NCBI RefSeq assembly: GCF_003063295.1
Contig: NZ_MUXF01000014.1
Span: forward strand, 1 to 64,000
Source of the DNA: Arcobacter lacus
Lineage (GTDB): Bacteria > Campylobacterota > Campylobacteria > Campylobacterales > Arcobacteraceae
Reading direction: 5' to 3'
Length of the DNA: 64,000 bases
Both the position numbers and the translations under genes were made by a program. Below are positions 39,496-48,329 of this stretch, in pieces. Below the pieces are notes generated by a model. It saw only the letters and a program-made list of their open reading frames with translations. It searched no databases and was not told the origin of the DNA. The first letter of the stretch is position 1. Every line of letters starts with the position of its first letter.

Positions 39496-42400
39496 TTAAT
39501 CTCCCTTATCTGGATCAAGTGGTAATACTGTCATATTTTTTGGTTTTACCATCCAGAAGTTTCTAATTTCTGCTCTAAAGTTTTGTAAGATACGTTCAGC
39601 TATTTCACTTTGTGTTTCATGTAAATAATCTAACAATAATCTTTTTAAATATAATCTTTCTCTTTCAGTATCATCTGTATCAATTCTCACTGATTCTATT
39701 AGCTCTTGATTCATATTATCTATAAAATGTTTTTCTGGGTCATAAACAAATGCTAAACCACCAGTCATACCTGCACCAAAGTTAATACCAGTATTTCCTA
39801 AAATTACAGCTATTCCACCAGTCATATATTCACAAGGATTATCTCCTGTTCCTTCAACAACTGCTATAGCTCCTGAATTTCTAACAGCAAATCTTTCACC
39901 AACTGCTGCTTTTACATAAAGTTTCCCACCAGTTGCACCATATAAACAAGTATTTCCTGCACCTGCAAAATTTGAACCTTGTTGAGCAGGATTTATAATG
40001 ATTTTTCCACCATTCATACCTTTTCCAACATAATCATTTGCTACACCATCAAGGTATAAATTCATACCTTTTGATAAAAATGCTCCAAATGATTGTCCAG
40101 CAACTCCTTTTAAGTTAAGAGTAATAGAGTTTTCAGGAAGCCCTTTATCTCCATAATATCTTGCAATTTCACCAGATATTAAAGCTCCAAAAGATCTGTT
40201 TAAGTTAGAAATTTCTGAACTAACTTTTACAGGTGAACTTGGATTTTCAATAGTTCTATGAACTTTTTTTAATAACTCTTTTTCAAATTTATTACTATCA
40301 AAAGGAGCATTTGTCTCTTTTTGACAAGTATCAATTCCATCAACTTTTCTTAAAATATTTTGGAAGTCAAATTTTTGTGCAAATTCATCATCAATTACTT
40401 TTAATAAATCACTTCTTCCAACTACTTCTTCAATTGATTTATACCCTAAGCTTGCAAGAATTTCTCTTACATCTTCAGCAATAAATGTAAAGTAAGAAAT
40501 TAATCTTTCAACTGTTCCAGTGAAGAAATCTCTCAAGTTTTCATCTTGAGTTGCAACACCAACTGAACACTTATTTGTATGACAAATTCTTAAAATTTTA
40601 CATCCAAGCAAAGTTAAAGAAGCTGTTCCAAATGCATAAGATTCAGCTCCTAACATCGCAGCTTTTACAACATCAAGTCCAGTTTTTAATCCACCATCTG
40701 TTTGAACATGAACAAATTCTCTTAGATGATTTAATTTTAAAGCATTATGAGCTTCAGATAAACCAATTTCCCAAGGATTTCCTGCATGTTTGATAGAAGT
40801 TAAAGGAGCAGCTCCTGTTCCTCCATCTCCACCAGAGATAATGATTTTATCTGCATAAGCTTTAGCAACACCAGCAGCTATTGTTCCAACTCCAATAGAA
40901 GAAACAAGTTTAACTGTAATTTTTGCTAATGGATTTATCTGTTTTAAGTCAAAAATCAATTGTGCTAAATCTTCAATAGAATAAATATCATGGTGCGGTG
41001 GTGGAGAAATCAATGTAACACCAGGAACTGTATGTCTAAGTGTAGCAATAAGTCCTGTTACTTTATGTCCTGGTAACTGTCCACCTTCACCTGGTTTTGC
41101 ACCTTGAGCAACTTTAATTTGTAACTCTTCTGCACTTCTTAAATATGCAGGTGTTACACCAAATCTTCCAGATGCAACTTGTTTAATTTTAGAATTTTTA
41201 ATTGTTCCAAATCTTGCAGCATCTTCTCCACCTTCACCAGAGTTACTCATACCACCAATTGTATTCATAGCAGTTGCCATAGCTTCGTGAGCTTCAGGAG
41301 AAATAGAACCTAAACTCATAGCAGCAGTTGCAAATCTTTTGAAAATATCTTCTTTTGATTCAACTTCACTAATATCTATTGGTTTTCTATCTGAGTTAAA
41401 TTCTAAAAAATCTCTAATAAATTTTTTATCTCTATTTTTTACTAATTCTCTTAATCCATCAAAATCAGTAATATCTTCTTTTTTTGTAGCTATTTTATTA
41501 TGCATAGCTTTTGTTGTTGCTGGTCCATAATCGTGATATTCACCACCATTTGAGTATTTATAAAATCCTCCTAAATCAAGAGGGAATATTGAATTTTCTT
41601 CTTTAAATGCATTAAAATGAGATTTATCTATTCTATTTTCTATATCACTATAAGTTAATCCAGATAATTCACTATGAGCACCTGTAAAACAATCATTTAT
41701 AATTTCATCACTTAATCCAATAATATCAAAAAGCCCAGAATTTCTATAAGATGCTACTGTACAAATACCCATTTTTGACATGATTTTTAGTAAACCTGCA
41801 TTTACTGATTTTTGAGTATTTTTAAGATATTTTTGCATTTCATATTTTGTTGGTTTTTGTTTTTGGAAAAATGAAACTGTTGAAGCATACATCATATATG
41901 GATAAATTGCTGTACAACCAAAAGCTATTAAAACTGCTGCCATATGGGGATCATAAACTTCTGCTGTTACTGCAACGATAGATACTTGATGTCTAATTTC
42001 TTCTTTTAGCAATCTTTGATTTATATAACCAACTGCCATTGCTGAAGGAATTACTTTTTCATTTTCATTTATTGTTCTATCATCTAAAATTACAACTGAA
42101 ATATCATTTTCTCTAACTTCTTTTATTATGTTAGAAGCTAACTTTTCTAAAGATTTTTTCAGATCAGATTTAAATGTTGTATGGAAAACTTTATTTTTAT
42201 AATATTCATCATATCTTGGTGATTTTTCATCTCCAAAAGAGTATAAAACATCATATTTTTCTTTCATTAAAATAGGACTAGAAACTTTTAATCTTCTTGC
42301 AAATTCTGGTTTTTCTGCTAAAACATTATGAACTTTTCCAAATCCAGTTTCAAGTGACATAACCACTTTTTCTCTATAAGGGTCAATTGGTGGATTTGTT

Positions 42401-43935
42401 ACTTGAGCAAATTTTTGTCTAAAAAAGTCTGTAAAATTTCTATTTACTTGAGAAAAACATGCTAATGGTGTATCATCACCCATTGAACCAACTGGTTCTT
42501 TTCCATCTTTTGCCATAGGTTCTATTACTTGATCTAACACTTCATAAGTAATATTAAAATATTTTTGTTTTTTCTCTATATTTTCTAATTTATAATCTTT
42601 TAAATTTAAAAATGTATCTTCAAGATATTCTTGAATATAGTCCATATCATCATTTAACCATTTTGAATAATGTTGAGATGATTTTAGATAATCGTTAATA
42701 TCATTTTCTTTTAAAATTTTTCCATGTTTAAGGTCAAGTGCAATCATTTGTCCTGATTGTAATCTTCCTCTTTCTAATACATTATCATCTTCTATTTCTA
42801 ATGTTCCATACTCAGAAGTAATGTATAATTTATCATCTTTTGTGATTATATATTTAGATGGTCTTAAACCATTTCTGTCAATTAAACAGCCAATATGTCT
42901 TCCATCAGTTAAAGAAACTGCTGCTGGTCCATCCCAAGCTTCCATTGTTGTTGATGTATATTCATAAAAAGCTCTTAAGTTTGGATCCATATATGGTGCA
43001 TTTTGCCAAGGAGCAGGAATTAAAGAACGTGCTGCTTTGAAAAAGTCTACTCCATTTGCTAATAAAAATTCAAACATATTATCCAAAGATGTAGAATCTG
43101 AACCTACATTTTGTAAAATTGGAAGTAATCTTTTCATTTCACTTTCTGAAAAAATTTCTGATTTTAATTGTTCTGATTTTACTTCAACATTGAATCTATT
43201 TGCTTCAACTGAATTTATCTCACCATTGTGTGCTATTGCTCTAAATGGTTGAGCTAATCTCCATAAAGGTAAAGTATTTGTTGAAAATCTTTGATGAAAT
43301 AAAGCAAAAGAAATTTTAAAATCTTCATCTCTTAAATCTATATAAAAATGTTTAATATGTGTAGGCATAATTAGCCCTTTATAGGCTATTACCTTAGATG
43401 AAAATGTAGGGATATAGAAATCTTTTTTATTAATTAATTTATGTTCACACTCTTTTCTTGTTAAATATAACATTGCATCAAATCTTTTTGATGACATTAA
43501 AGTATTTGGAACTACAAATACTTGAACAATCTTAGGTAAACTTTCCAATGCTTGTTGTCCTAAAGCATCTGTATCAACTGGTACTTCTCTTGTTAAAACT
43601 GGTTTTAAATCATTTATTTCACAGAAGTCTTTAAATGTGTTTATATCTTCTTCAAAATCTTGCGTAAATATCATTGCAACTGCATAAATTTCTGGTAAGT
43701 CAACACCTTTTTGTGTTGCTATTTTTCTCATAAAAGAATCAGGCATTGACAATAATAATCCAGAACCATCTCCTGTTTTACCATCAGCTGCTACTGCACC
43801 TCTGTGCATCATTCTTTCAAGTGAAGTTATTGCATCTTCTAAATTTTTATGACTTGGTCTACTTTTTAAATCAGCAACTAAACCAAACCCACAGTTATCT
43901 TTAAAAGAAGTTAGTAAGTCTAAATTGCTCCCCAT
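39496..43935 (-). CDS. gltB: Glutamate synthase large subunit
   Basis: A 1479-residue enzyme that makes two glutamates from glutamine and 2-oxoglutarate. After a short propeptide comes the N-terminal amidotransferase nucleophile Cys in NCGFGLVADL. Then follow the central domain, the FMN/[3Fe-4S] synthase domain (PPPHHDIYSIEDLAQLI, GGDGGTGAAPLTS, CHTNKCSVGVATQ) and the C-terminal glycine-rich beta-helix. Start: ATGATG at 43938-43933, and the second Met gives 5 nt from AAGGA. Two inverted repeats and a -10 box lie upstream. Confidence 0.97.
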   Translation of the reverse strand: MGSNLDLLTSFKDNCGFGLVADLKSRPSHKNLEDAITSLERMMHRGAVAADGKTGDGSGLLLSMPDSFMRKIATQKGVDLPEIYAVAMIFTQDFEEDINTFKDFCEINDLKPVLTREVPVDTDALGQQALESLPKIVQVFVVPNTLMSSKRFDAMLYLTRKECEHKLINKKDFYIPTFSSKVIAYKGLIMPTHIKHFYIDLRDEDFKISFALFHQRFSTNTLPLWRLAQPFRAIAHNGEINSVEANRFNVEVKSEQLKSEIFSESEMKRLLPILQNVGSDSTSLDNMFEFLLANGVDFFKAARSLIPAPWQNAPYMDPNLRAFYEYTSTTMEAWDGPAAVSLTDGRHIGCLIDRNGLRPSKYIITKDDKLYITSEYGTLEIEDDNVLERGRLQSGQMIALDLKHGKILKENDINDYLKSSQHYSKWLNDDMDYIQEYLEDTFLNLKDYKLENIEKKQKYFNITYEVLDQVIEPMAKDGKEPVGSMGDDTPLACFSQVNRNFTDFFRQKFAQVTNPPIDPYREKVVMSLETGFGKVHNVLAEKPEFARRLKVSSPILMKEKYDVLYSFGDEKSPRYDEYYKNKVFHTTFKSDLKKSLEKLASNIIKEVRENDISVVILDDRTINENEKVIPSAMAVGYINQRLLKEEIRHQVSIVAVTAEVYDPHMAAVLIAFGCTAIYPYMMYASTVSFFQKQKPTKYEMQKYLKNTQKSVNAGLLKIMSKMGICTVASYRNSGLFDIIGLSDEIINDCFTGAHSELSGLTYSDIENRIDKSHFNAFKEENSIFPLDLGGFYKYSNGGEYHDYGPATTKAMHNKIATKKEDITDFDGLRELVKNRDKKFIRDFLEFNSDRKPIDISEVESKEDIFKRFATAAMSLGSISPEAHEAMATAMNTIGGMSNSGEGGEDAARFGTIKNSKIKQVASGRFGVTPAYLRSAEELQIKVAQGAKPGEGGQLPGHKVTGLIATLRHTVPGVTLISPPPHHDIYSIEDLAQLIFDLKQINPLAKITVKLVSSIGVGTIAAGVAKAYADKIIISGGDGGTGAAPLTSIKHAGNPWEIGLSEAHNALKLNHLREFVHVQTDGGLKTGLDVVKAAMLGAESYAFGTASLTLLGCKILRICHTNKCSVGVATQDENLRDFFTGTVERLISYFTFIAEDVREILASLGYKSIEEVVGRSDLLKVIDDEFAQKFDFQNILRKVDGIDTCQKETNAPFDSNKFEKELLKKVHRTIENPSSPVKVSSEISNLNRSFGALISGEIARYYGDKGLPENSITLNLKGVAGQSFGAFLSKGMNLYLDGVANDYVGKGMNGGKIIINPAQQGSNFAGAGNTCLYGATGGKLYVKAAVGERFAVRNSGAIAVVEGTGDNPCEYMTGGIAVILGNTGINFGAGMTGGLAFVYDPEKHFIDNMNQELIESVRIDTDDTERERLYLKRLLLDYLHETQSEIAERILQNFRAEIRNFWMVKPKNMTVLPLDPDKGD

Positions 43936-43996
43936 CATTTTCCTTTATTTTAATCTCGTCTATATTCCCTAGTAAAGCCGAAAAATATACTATAAA

Positions 43997-44020
43997 AAAG
44001 TTTAAAATATGTTAAACTTT
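43997..44020. promoter_or_regulatory. 24-bp perfect dyad upstream of gltB
   Basis: AAAGTTTAA and TTAAACTTT are 9-bp inverted arms separated by 6 bp. It lies 62 bp before gltB, between a -10 box at 44047-44052 and the start codon. It could be an operator or a leader hairpin. The regulator is unknown. Confidence 0.45.
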
Positions 44021-44046
44021 CTCTATCAAACCTTTACAGTATCGAT

Positions 44047-44052
44047 ATTATA
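44047..44052 (-). promoter_or_regulatory. Probable -10 box of gltBD
   Basis: TATAAT on the minus strand, preceded by a run of ten T and a G. T-rich tracts in place of a -35 box are usual in Campylobacterota. It would give a leader of about 100 nt that contains the 43997-44020 dyad. A second AT-only inverted repeat (44086-44107, 8-bp arms) lies upstream. Confidence 0.45.
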
Positions 44053-44123
44053 CAAAAAAAAAATGGATTAATTTCATACAAGCTGTATATATTTTATACA
44101 ATATATAGCATTTGTAAACAAAT

Positions 44124-44912
44124 TTACATATATTTTAATGAATTATTATTCATTTTTTCAAGTTCTATAAAATATGAATGTCCCAAATATATCACAAAAA
44201 ATACTGCACTAAATAGCGTTGCAAAAGGTATCATAGAAATAAAATATAAAAATAGTGTTCTTAGTCTAAAATTATTTGCCTCTTTTTCATAGATGATTTT
44301 ATATTGATTTTTACTTAAAATTGTAGAACTTACATCAAAATTTAAAAGTTTATGAAAGAAATAATATAAAGGCAAAGCAAAAGCTATTACATTTAAAACT
44401 GGTACAAAATAAACAGGAATTAAAAGAAGAAATAAAAAAATCATCATAAATAAATTTTTAAATAAAACCCATAACGATAAACTCAATGTTCCGTAACTTT
44501 CAAGTTGCAAATGAGAATAATATTTTTTATGTAAATTTTGTAAAATCAATGGTGTTAAAAAACCAATTACAATTAAAGTTAAAATAACTGAAATTTGTAA
44601 AATCAAAATCGTTCCAACTGTATAAAATAAAAAACCAGCTATCCAAGATACAAATGAATATTTGAACAAAAATACTATCACATAAGTTAACCAAACAAAA
44701 TAAAAAGGTGCATTTTCATCAATAACAACTTCTTGTCCATTTTGTGAAGCAACTGCAACCTCTTTTAATGCACTAAAACCAAAATCAGCCGCCATAAAAA
44801 AAAGTGCATATAAAATAATCATTGTTACAATTAAAGGTACAATTGCAATTTTTAACATTGGACTTGTAAAAAAATCTTTTATACTTTTTAAGATAATTTC
44901 TATTTCATTCAT
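44124..44912 (-). CDS. EI24/CysZ-like inner membrane protein
   Basis: A 262-residue membrane protein starting with an amphipathic SIKDFFTSPMLKIAIVPLIV segment, followed by about four to five long hydrophobic stretches. This is the EI24-domain layout, of which CysZ (sulfate uptake) is one known member. CysZ identity is not supported by any sulfur gene nearby. It follows the radical SAM gene by 3 bp. Confidence 0.75.
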   Translation of the reverse strand: MNEIEIILKSIKDFFTSPMLKIAIVPLIVTMIILYALFFMAADFGFSALKEVAVASQNGQEVVIDENAPFYFVWLTYVIVFLFKYSFVSWIAGFLFYTVGTILILQISVILTLIVIGFLTPLILQNLHKKYYSHLQLESYGTLSLSLWVLFKNLFMMIFLFLLLIPVYFVPVLNVIAFALPLYYFFHKLLNFDVSSTILSKNQYKIIYEKEANNFRLRTLFLYFISMIPFATLFSAVFFVIYLGHSYFIELEKMNNNSLKYM

Positions 44913-44915
44913 TAT

Positions 44916-45794
44916 TTATCCTTTATCAAATCTAGTTCTATATTCGCATTTTTGGCATAATTCTTCTACTAAAATATCTTTCTTAAAACCATTTTGTATA
45001 TCTTTTACTCTTTTTGAAGTCAAAATATTTTTCAAACTATTATCTTCAATATTCCCTAAATTTATGATTGCATCTTTATCTAAACAACAAGGTACAACAT
45101 CTCCATTTGATAGAACTCCAAAATGTGAATCCAAACCATAACAAAATCCACTTTTTGAAACTTCTTTATTTTCTAAATTTGGCCAATTAAAATATTCATC
45201 AAAATTGAAAAATATTTTCCTATCTATTCTTATATTTTTAGGTCTATTTTTATAAATATCTTCAATATCGATATTTGTATCAAAAGCTTCGTTTATTTTG
45301 TTAAAAACTTTTAAATTAAACTCTTTTGCACTATTTTCTTCATCTAAATTCCAAATTCTAAAGTTTATAAAATATTCATGCTTTTGCTTTTGTGCAAATT
45401 TTACAAACTCTATAATTGGTTCTAAATATTCATCTAAAGATTTTTTATGAGAATTTGCATTGTATGAATTAATCGAAAAATTTATCTGCTTAATTGTTGG
45501 ATTTAACAAAGTTTCATAATGTTTTTCATTTATATTATTTGCTGTTGTTGTGATATTTACTTTTAAATTATGTTTTGAACTAATATTTAAATATTCATCT
45601 AAATTTGATAAAACTAAAGGATCTCCAACTATGTGATATGCAAGTTCAGTTGTAAACTCTTTTAGTTCCAAATTTAATTTATCAAACTTATCTAAAGTCA
45701 TAGTTTTATTTGGCAATATTTTAGGAGGACAAAATGTACATTTTAAATTACAAATATTTGTAATTTCTATATGTACTTTTCTAAATCTTTTTAT
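44916..45794 (-). CDS. SPASM-domain radical SAM protein, apparently started at ATA
   Basis: Counting from 45794 the protein has 292 residues: IEITNICNLKCTFC gives the radical SAM cysteines (15, 19, 22), and the C-terminal SPASM part has CYG, VPCCLDKDAIINLGNIED and LCQKCEYR. No ATG, GTG or TTG exists between the upstream in-frame stop (45798-45800) and the cysteine motif. The first standard start, TTG 45716, would delete all three cysteines. AAGGA (45801-45805) stands 6 nt before ATA (45792-45794). Substrate unknown: SPASM proteins modify peptides or proteins. EI24 gene follows. Confidence 0.82.
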   Translation of the reverse strand: MKRFRKVHIEITNICNLKCTFCPPKILPNKTMTLDKFDKLNLELKEFTTELAYHIVGDPLVLSNLDEYLNISSKHNLKVNITTTANNINEKHYETLLNPTIKQINFSINSYNANSHKKSLDEYLEPIIEFVKFAQKQKHEYFINFRIWNLDEENSAKEFNLKVFNKINEAFDTNIDIEDIYKNRPKNIRIDRKIFFNFDEYFNWPNLENKEVSKSGFCYGLDSHFGVLSNGDVVPCCLDKDAIINLGNIEDNSLKNILTSKRVKDIQNGFKKDILVEELCQKCEYRTRFDKG

Positions 45795-45819
45795 AACTTA
45801 TCCTTGATTTTTTTCTAGG

Positions 45820-45825
45820 ATTGTA
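45820..45825 (-). promoter_or_regulatory. -10 box of the SPASM radical SAM gene
   Basis: GATACAAT on the minus strand fits the -10 pattern and predicts a transcript start near 45813. That leaves room for only the AAGGA site and the ATA codon, which supports the short leader and the proposed start. Confidence 0.5.
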
Positions 45826-45861
45826 TCGAAGATTTATTAAAAAGATAATTCGAGAAAAAGC

Positions 45862-47814
45862 TTAAAAGCTTTCCCAATCATCATTTTTAGATTTTGTTGA
45901 AACTTCTTTTATCTCTTTTTTTGATGTAGTTTTTTCAACTTTTTCTATTTGTTTTGTTTTTTTTGTTGCTCTTTTTTCAATTTCTTTCGCTTTTACCTTA
46001 TCTTTACCAGTAAACTCTTTCTCATCTGCATCACTTACTATTAGTTTTGATATTTCATCTGTTACTATTGCAATATCATGCGTTTGGCTTGCTACCATTG
46101 CATTTTGTTGTGTTTGTTGATCCAATTGATTTACTGCATCATTTATTTGTTCTATTCCAAGCAACTGTTCTTTTGAAGCATTTTGTATATCTGAAATTAA
46201 ATTTATTGTTTGTGAGATATTTTGATTTAACTCTTTATACCCTTCAATCATATTATTGGCTATTTCTTTCCCTTCATCTGCTTTTATTGTTGCATTTTCT
46301 ACTATTGTTTTTATCTCTCTTGCTGCTTCCGCACTTCTACTTGCTAGGTTTCGCACCTCTTGAGCAACAACAGCAAATCCTTTTCCTGCTTCACCTGCAG
46401 TTGCAGCTTCAACAGCAGCATTGAGTGAAAGAATATTTGTTTGAAATGCTATTTGATCAATTACACTTATTGCTTCATTTATCAAATTAACTTGATTATT
46501 TATTTCATCCATTGCAGTTGTTGTTTGATTTGCTAGATTCTCACCTTGATTTGCAGAAGTTGTAACATTTGCAGATAACTTAGACATTTGAGCAATACTT
46601 TCTGTATTATTTCTTATATTTGAAGTTATCTCTTCAAGTGCAGCTGCTGTCTCTTCTAAAGATGCGGCTGCTTCATTTGAACTTAAGTTTAGTTTATCAA
46701 CATTTACCAAAAGCATATTTGAGCTTTTATCCAAAGTTAATCCATTTGTTTTATTTTCTACTAGCATTTCTGTTATTGAATCACCTAAACTATTTACTCC
46801 ACTTGCTAATTTCAATAAATGTTCTTTTAGATTTTTAGTTGATATCTTATTTAAGTAATTATAATTAGAGTATTGTTCCAAGATATTTAATACATTTTCT
46901 ATATTATTTTCTAGATTGTCTGCCATTTTATTCAATACATTTTTTAGTTGAGTTAAGGCTGGATTTGATACGTCTATATTCAATCTTTGGCATAAATCAC
47001 CTTGTTCAAACTCTCCTAAAACAGCTATTGTTTCATCTATTAGCTTTCTATCTTCTTCAATACCTTTTTGCGTTTTTACAATATTTTCATTTACAAGTTT
47101 TGCCATTTCTCCAAATTCATCTTTTGAAGCCATTTCTATTAATCTTGCATCACTTCGTTCTCTATTTAAATATGAGAAAAATGATAATAATCCCTCTTTA
47201 AATTTTTCTAAAGAATTCACTATATTACTTGAAATAAGTACCGATATTAGTATAAATATTATTATTGCTATAACTCCTAAAATTCCTAAATCTCTATCCA
47301 AAGTTTTATAAGCTTCTTCTCTTAAAATTATTGCATTGTTATTTATATCTTGTATTTTATTCTCTATTTCTAAACCAATTTCTGCCATTTTTGAAGATAT
47401 TTTTATTAACTCTTCTGATTCAAAACCAGTTGTGATACTTTTTACTTTTTCTTTTGATAAAGAATCAAAAGCTGTTATGTAGTTCTTTACAAGAGCCAAT
47501 ATATCATCACATAAATCCCTATTTTCTTTCAAAGAAAAAGTTGATTTAGCTTGAGAAACATCTTCAATTAATTTTTGAAAATCGCTCAAAACTTTTTTAC
47601 TATTTTCTTGCGTTGAACTTCTTAAATATTGATAAACAGAAATTCTTCCTTTTAAATTTTGTTGTATAAACTCTTCTGTTGAAATTGCAGCATTATTTCT
47701 TGCTGCTGCCATATCACTATAGTATTTGTATACAAACCCAGAACCTATTACTATTAAGATAAATAGTGTAGGAAATAAAAACAATTTTTTTCTTGTGTTA
47801 AGATTTTTTAACAT
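45862..47814 (-). CDS. Methyl-accepting chemotaxis protein with a CheR-tether-like C-terminus
   Basis: A 650-residue chemoreceptor: TM1 about 12-29, a periplasmic helical domain to about 175, TM2 about 178-200, a HAMP region, then the long cytoplasmic coiled coil. The hairpin tip [20 protein letters not shown] is intact. A charged Lys/Glu-rich linker (about 590-640) ends in DWESF, which fits the xWxxF pentapeptide that tethers CheR/CheB in E. coli receptors. Ligand unknown. Ribosome-binding site AAAAGGA. A short perfect repeat AAAGCTT/AAGCTTT spans the stop codon and may be a weak terminator. Confidence 0.93.
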   Translation of the reverse strand: MLKNLNTRKKLFLFPTLFILIVIGSGFVYKYYSDMAAARNNAAISTEEFIQQNLKGRISVYQYLRSSTQENSKKVLSDFQKLIEDVSQAKSTFSLKENRDLCDDILALVKNYITAFDSLSKEKVKSITTGFESEELIKISSKMAEIGLEIENKIQDINNNAIILREEAYKTLDRDLGILGVIAIIIFILISVLISSNIVNSLEKFKEGLLSFFSYLNRERSDARLIEMASKDEFGEMAKLVNENIVKTQKGIEEDRKLIDETIAVLGEFEQGDLCQRLNIDVSNPALTQLKNVLNKMADNLENNIENVLNILEQYSNYNYLNKISTKNLKEHLLKLASGVNSLGDSITEMLVENKTNGLTLDKSSNMLLVNVDKLNLSSNEAAASLEETAAALEEITSNIRNNTESIAQMSKLSANVTTSANQGENLANQTTTAMDEINNQVNLINEAISVIDQIAFQTNILSLNAAVEAATAGEAGKGFAVVAQEVRNLASRSAEAAREIKTIVENATIKADEGKEIANNMIEGYKELNQNISQTINLISDIQNASKEQLLGIEQINDAVNQLDQQTQQNAMVASQTHDIAIVTDEISKLIVSDADEKEFTGKDKVKAKEIEKRATKKTKQIEKVEKTTSKKEIKEVSTKSKNDDWESF

Positions 47815-47829
47815 TGTGCGTCCTTTTTA

Positions 47830-48006
47830 TTACTTGTTTTTTTGCTTTTTGGAATTTTCGATAGCTCTTCTTATTTCATGTAAATCAAATAAAATATCTT
47901 TTAAGAGTCTTTGGGAGGAAATATCTTCTTCTTTCTTTTTATATTTGTTGCATTCTACTTCAATATGCTTTATACTTTTAATTAATAAGTTATAAATTTT
48001 ATTCAT
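47830..48006 (-). CDS. Small 58-residue hypothetical protein upstream of the chemoreceptor
   Basis: ATG at 48006 follows AAGGAAATATA, a good ribosome-binding site, and the frame ends at TAA (47830-47832), 15 bp before the chemoreceptor start. The product is hydrophilic and Lys/Glu-rich (starts MNKIYNLLIKSIKHIEVE, ends KKQKNK), predicted helical, with no signal or membrane segment. I recognise no family. Position suggests co-transcription with the chemoreceptor. Confidence 0.6.
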   Translation of the reverse strand: MNKIYNLLIKSIKHIEVECNKYKKKEEDISSQRLLKDILFDLHEIRRAIENSKKQKNK

Positions 48007-48077
48007 TATATTTCCTTAAATAATATAAAATATTCACATAAGTAATAAAATTATTTTTTATTATTTCAACAAGTTAT

Positions 48078-48113
48078 TATCTTATCTTATCTTATCTTTC
48101 TATTAATTAGCCA
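48078..48113. repeat. 36-bp direct repeat, copy 1 (four TATCT units plus tail)
   Basis: Four tandem TATCT pentamers followed by TTCTATTAATTAGCCA. It matches the copy at 48193 in 35 of 36 positions (T instead of C in the tail). Confidence 0.9.
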
Positions 48114-48192
48114 ACATAATTCTTCATTTTTTTTTAGTAAATTAAAATATGAATAAAACAAAAAAATTTATTTCATTTTTTAATCAATGGAG

Positions 48193-48228
48193 TATCTTAT
48201 CTTATCTTATCTTTCTATTAATCAGCCA
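48193..48228. repeat. 36-bp direct repeat, copy 2 (four TATCT units plus tail)
   Basis: Four tandem TATCT pentamers followed by TTCTATTAATCAGCCA, exactly 115 bp from copy 1. The sequence between and around the copies is not repeated. Confidence 0.9.
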
Positions 48229-48329
48229 CTATATATCTTGATATTTAATTAATAATAAATATAAGTTTCGTTAGATATATTTATTCTATATAGTTATATA
48301 TTAAAATAAAAATAAATAATAATTATAAA

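Larger units (their letters stand above)
48007..48329. other. Non-coding region upstream of the chemoreceptor operon
   Basis: 323 bp between the secretin stop codon and the small gene. It contains two 36-bp direct repeats (48078-48113, 48193-48228) and is otherwise AT-rich. I find no RNA gene, no GC-rich terminator and no credible reading frame. A TATATT-like -10 box lies about 20 bp before the small gene. Confidence 0.6.

Noticed and set aside
46047-46424. Long plus-strand frame opposite the chemoreceptor
   Set aside because: Leu/His/Gln-rich nonsense composition caused by the reverse of a conserved coiled coil.
48150-48221. A 23-codon plus-strand frame across the second TATCT repeat
   Set aside because: No ribosome-binding site, very short, and its end is made only of the repeat. 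The first repeat copy has no matching frame.
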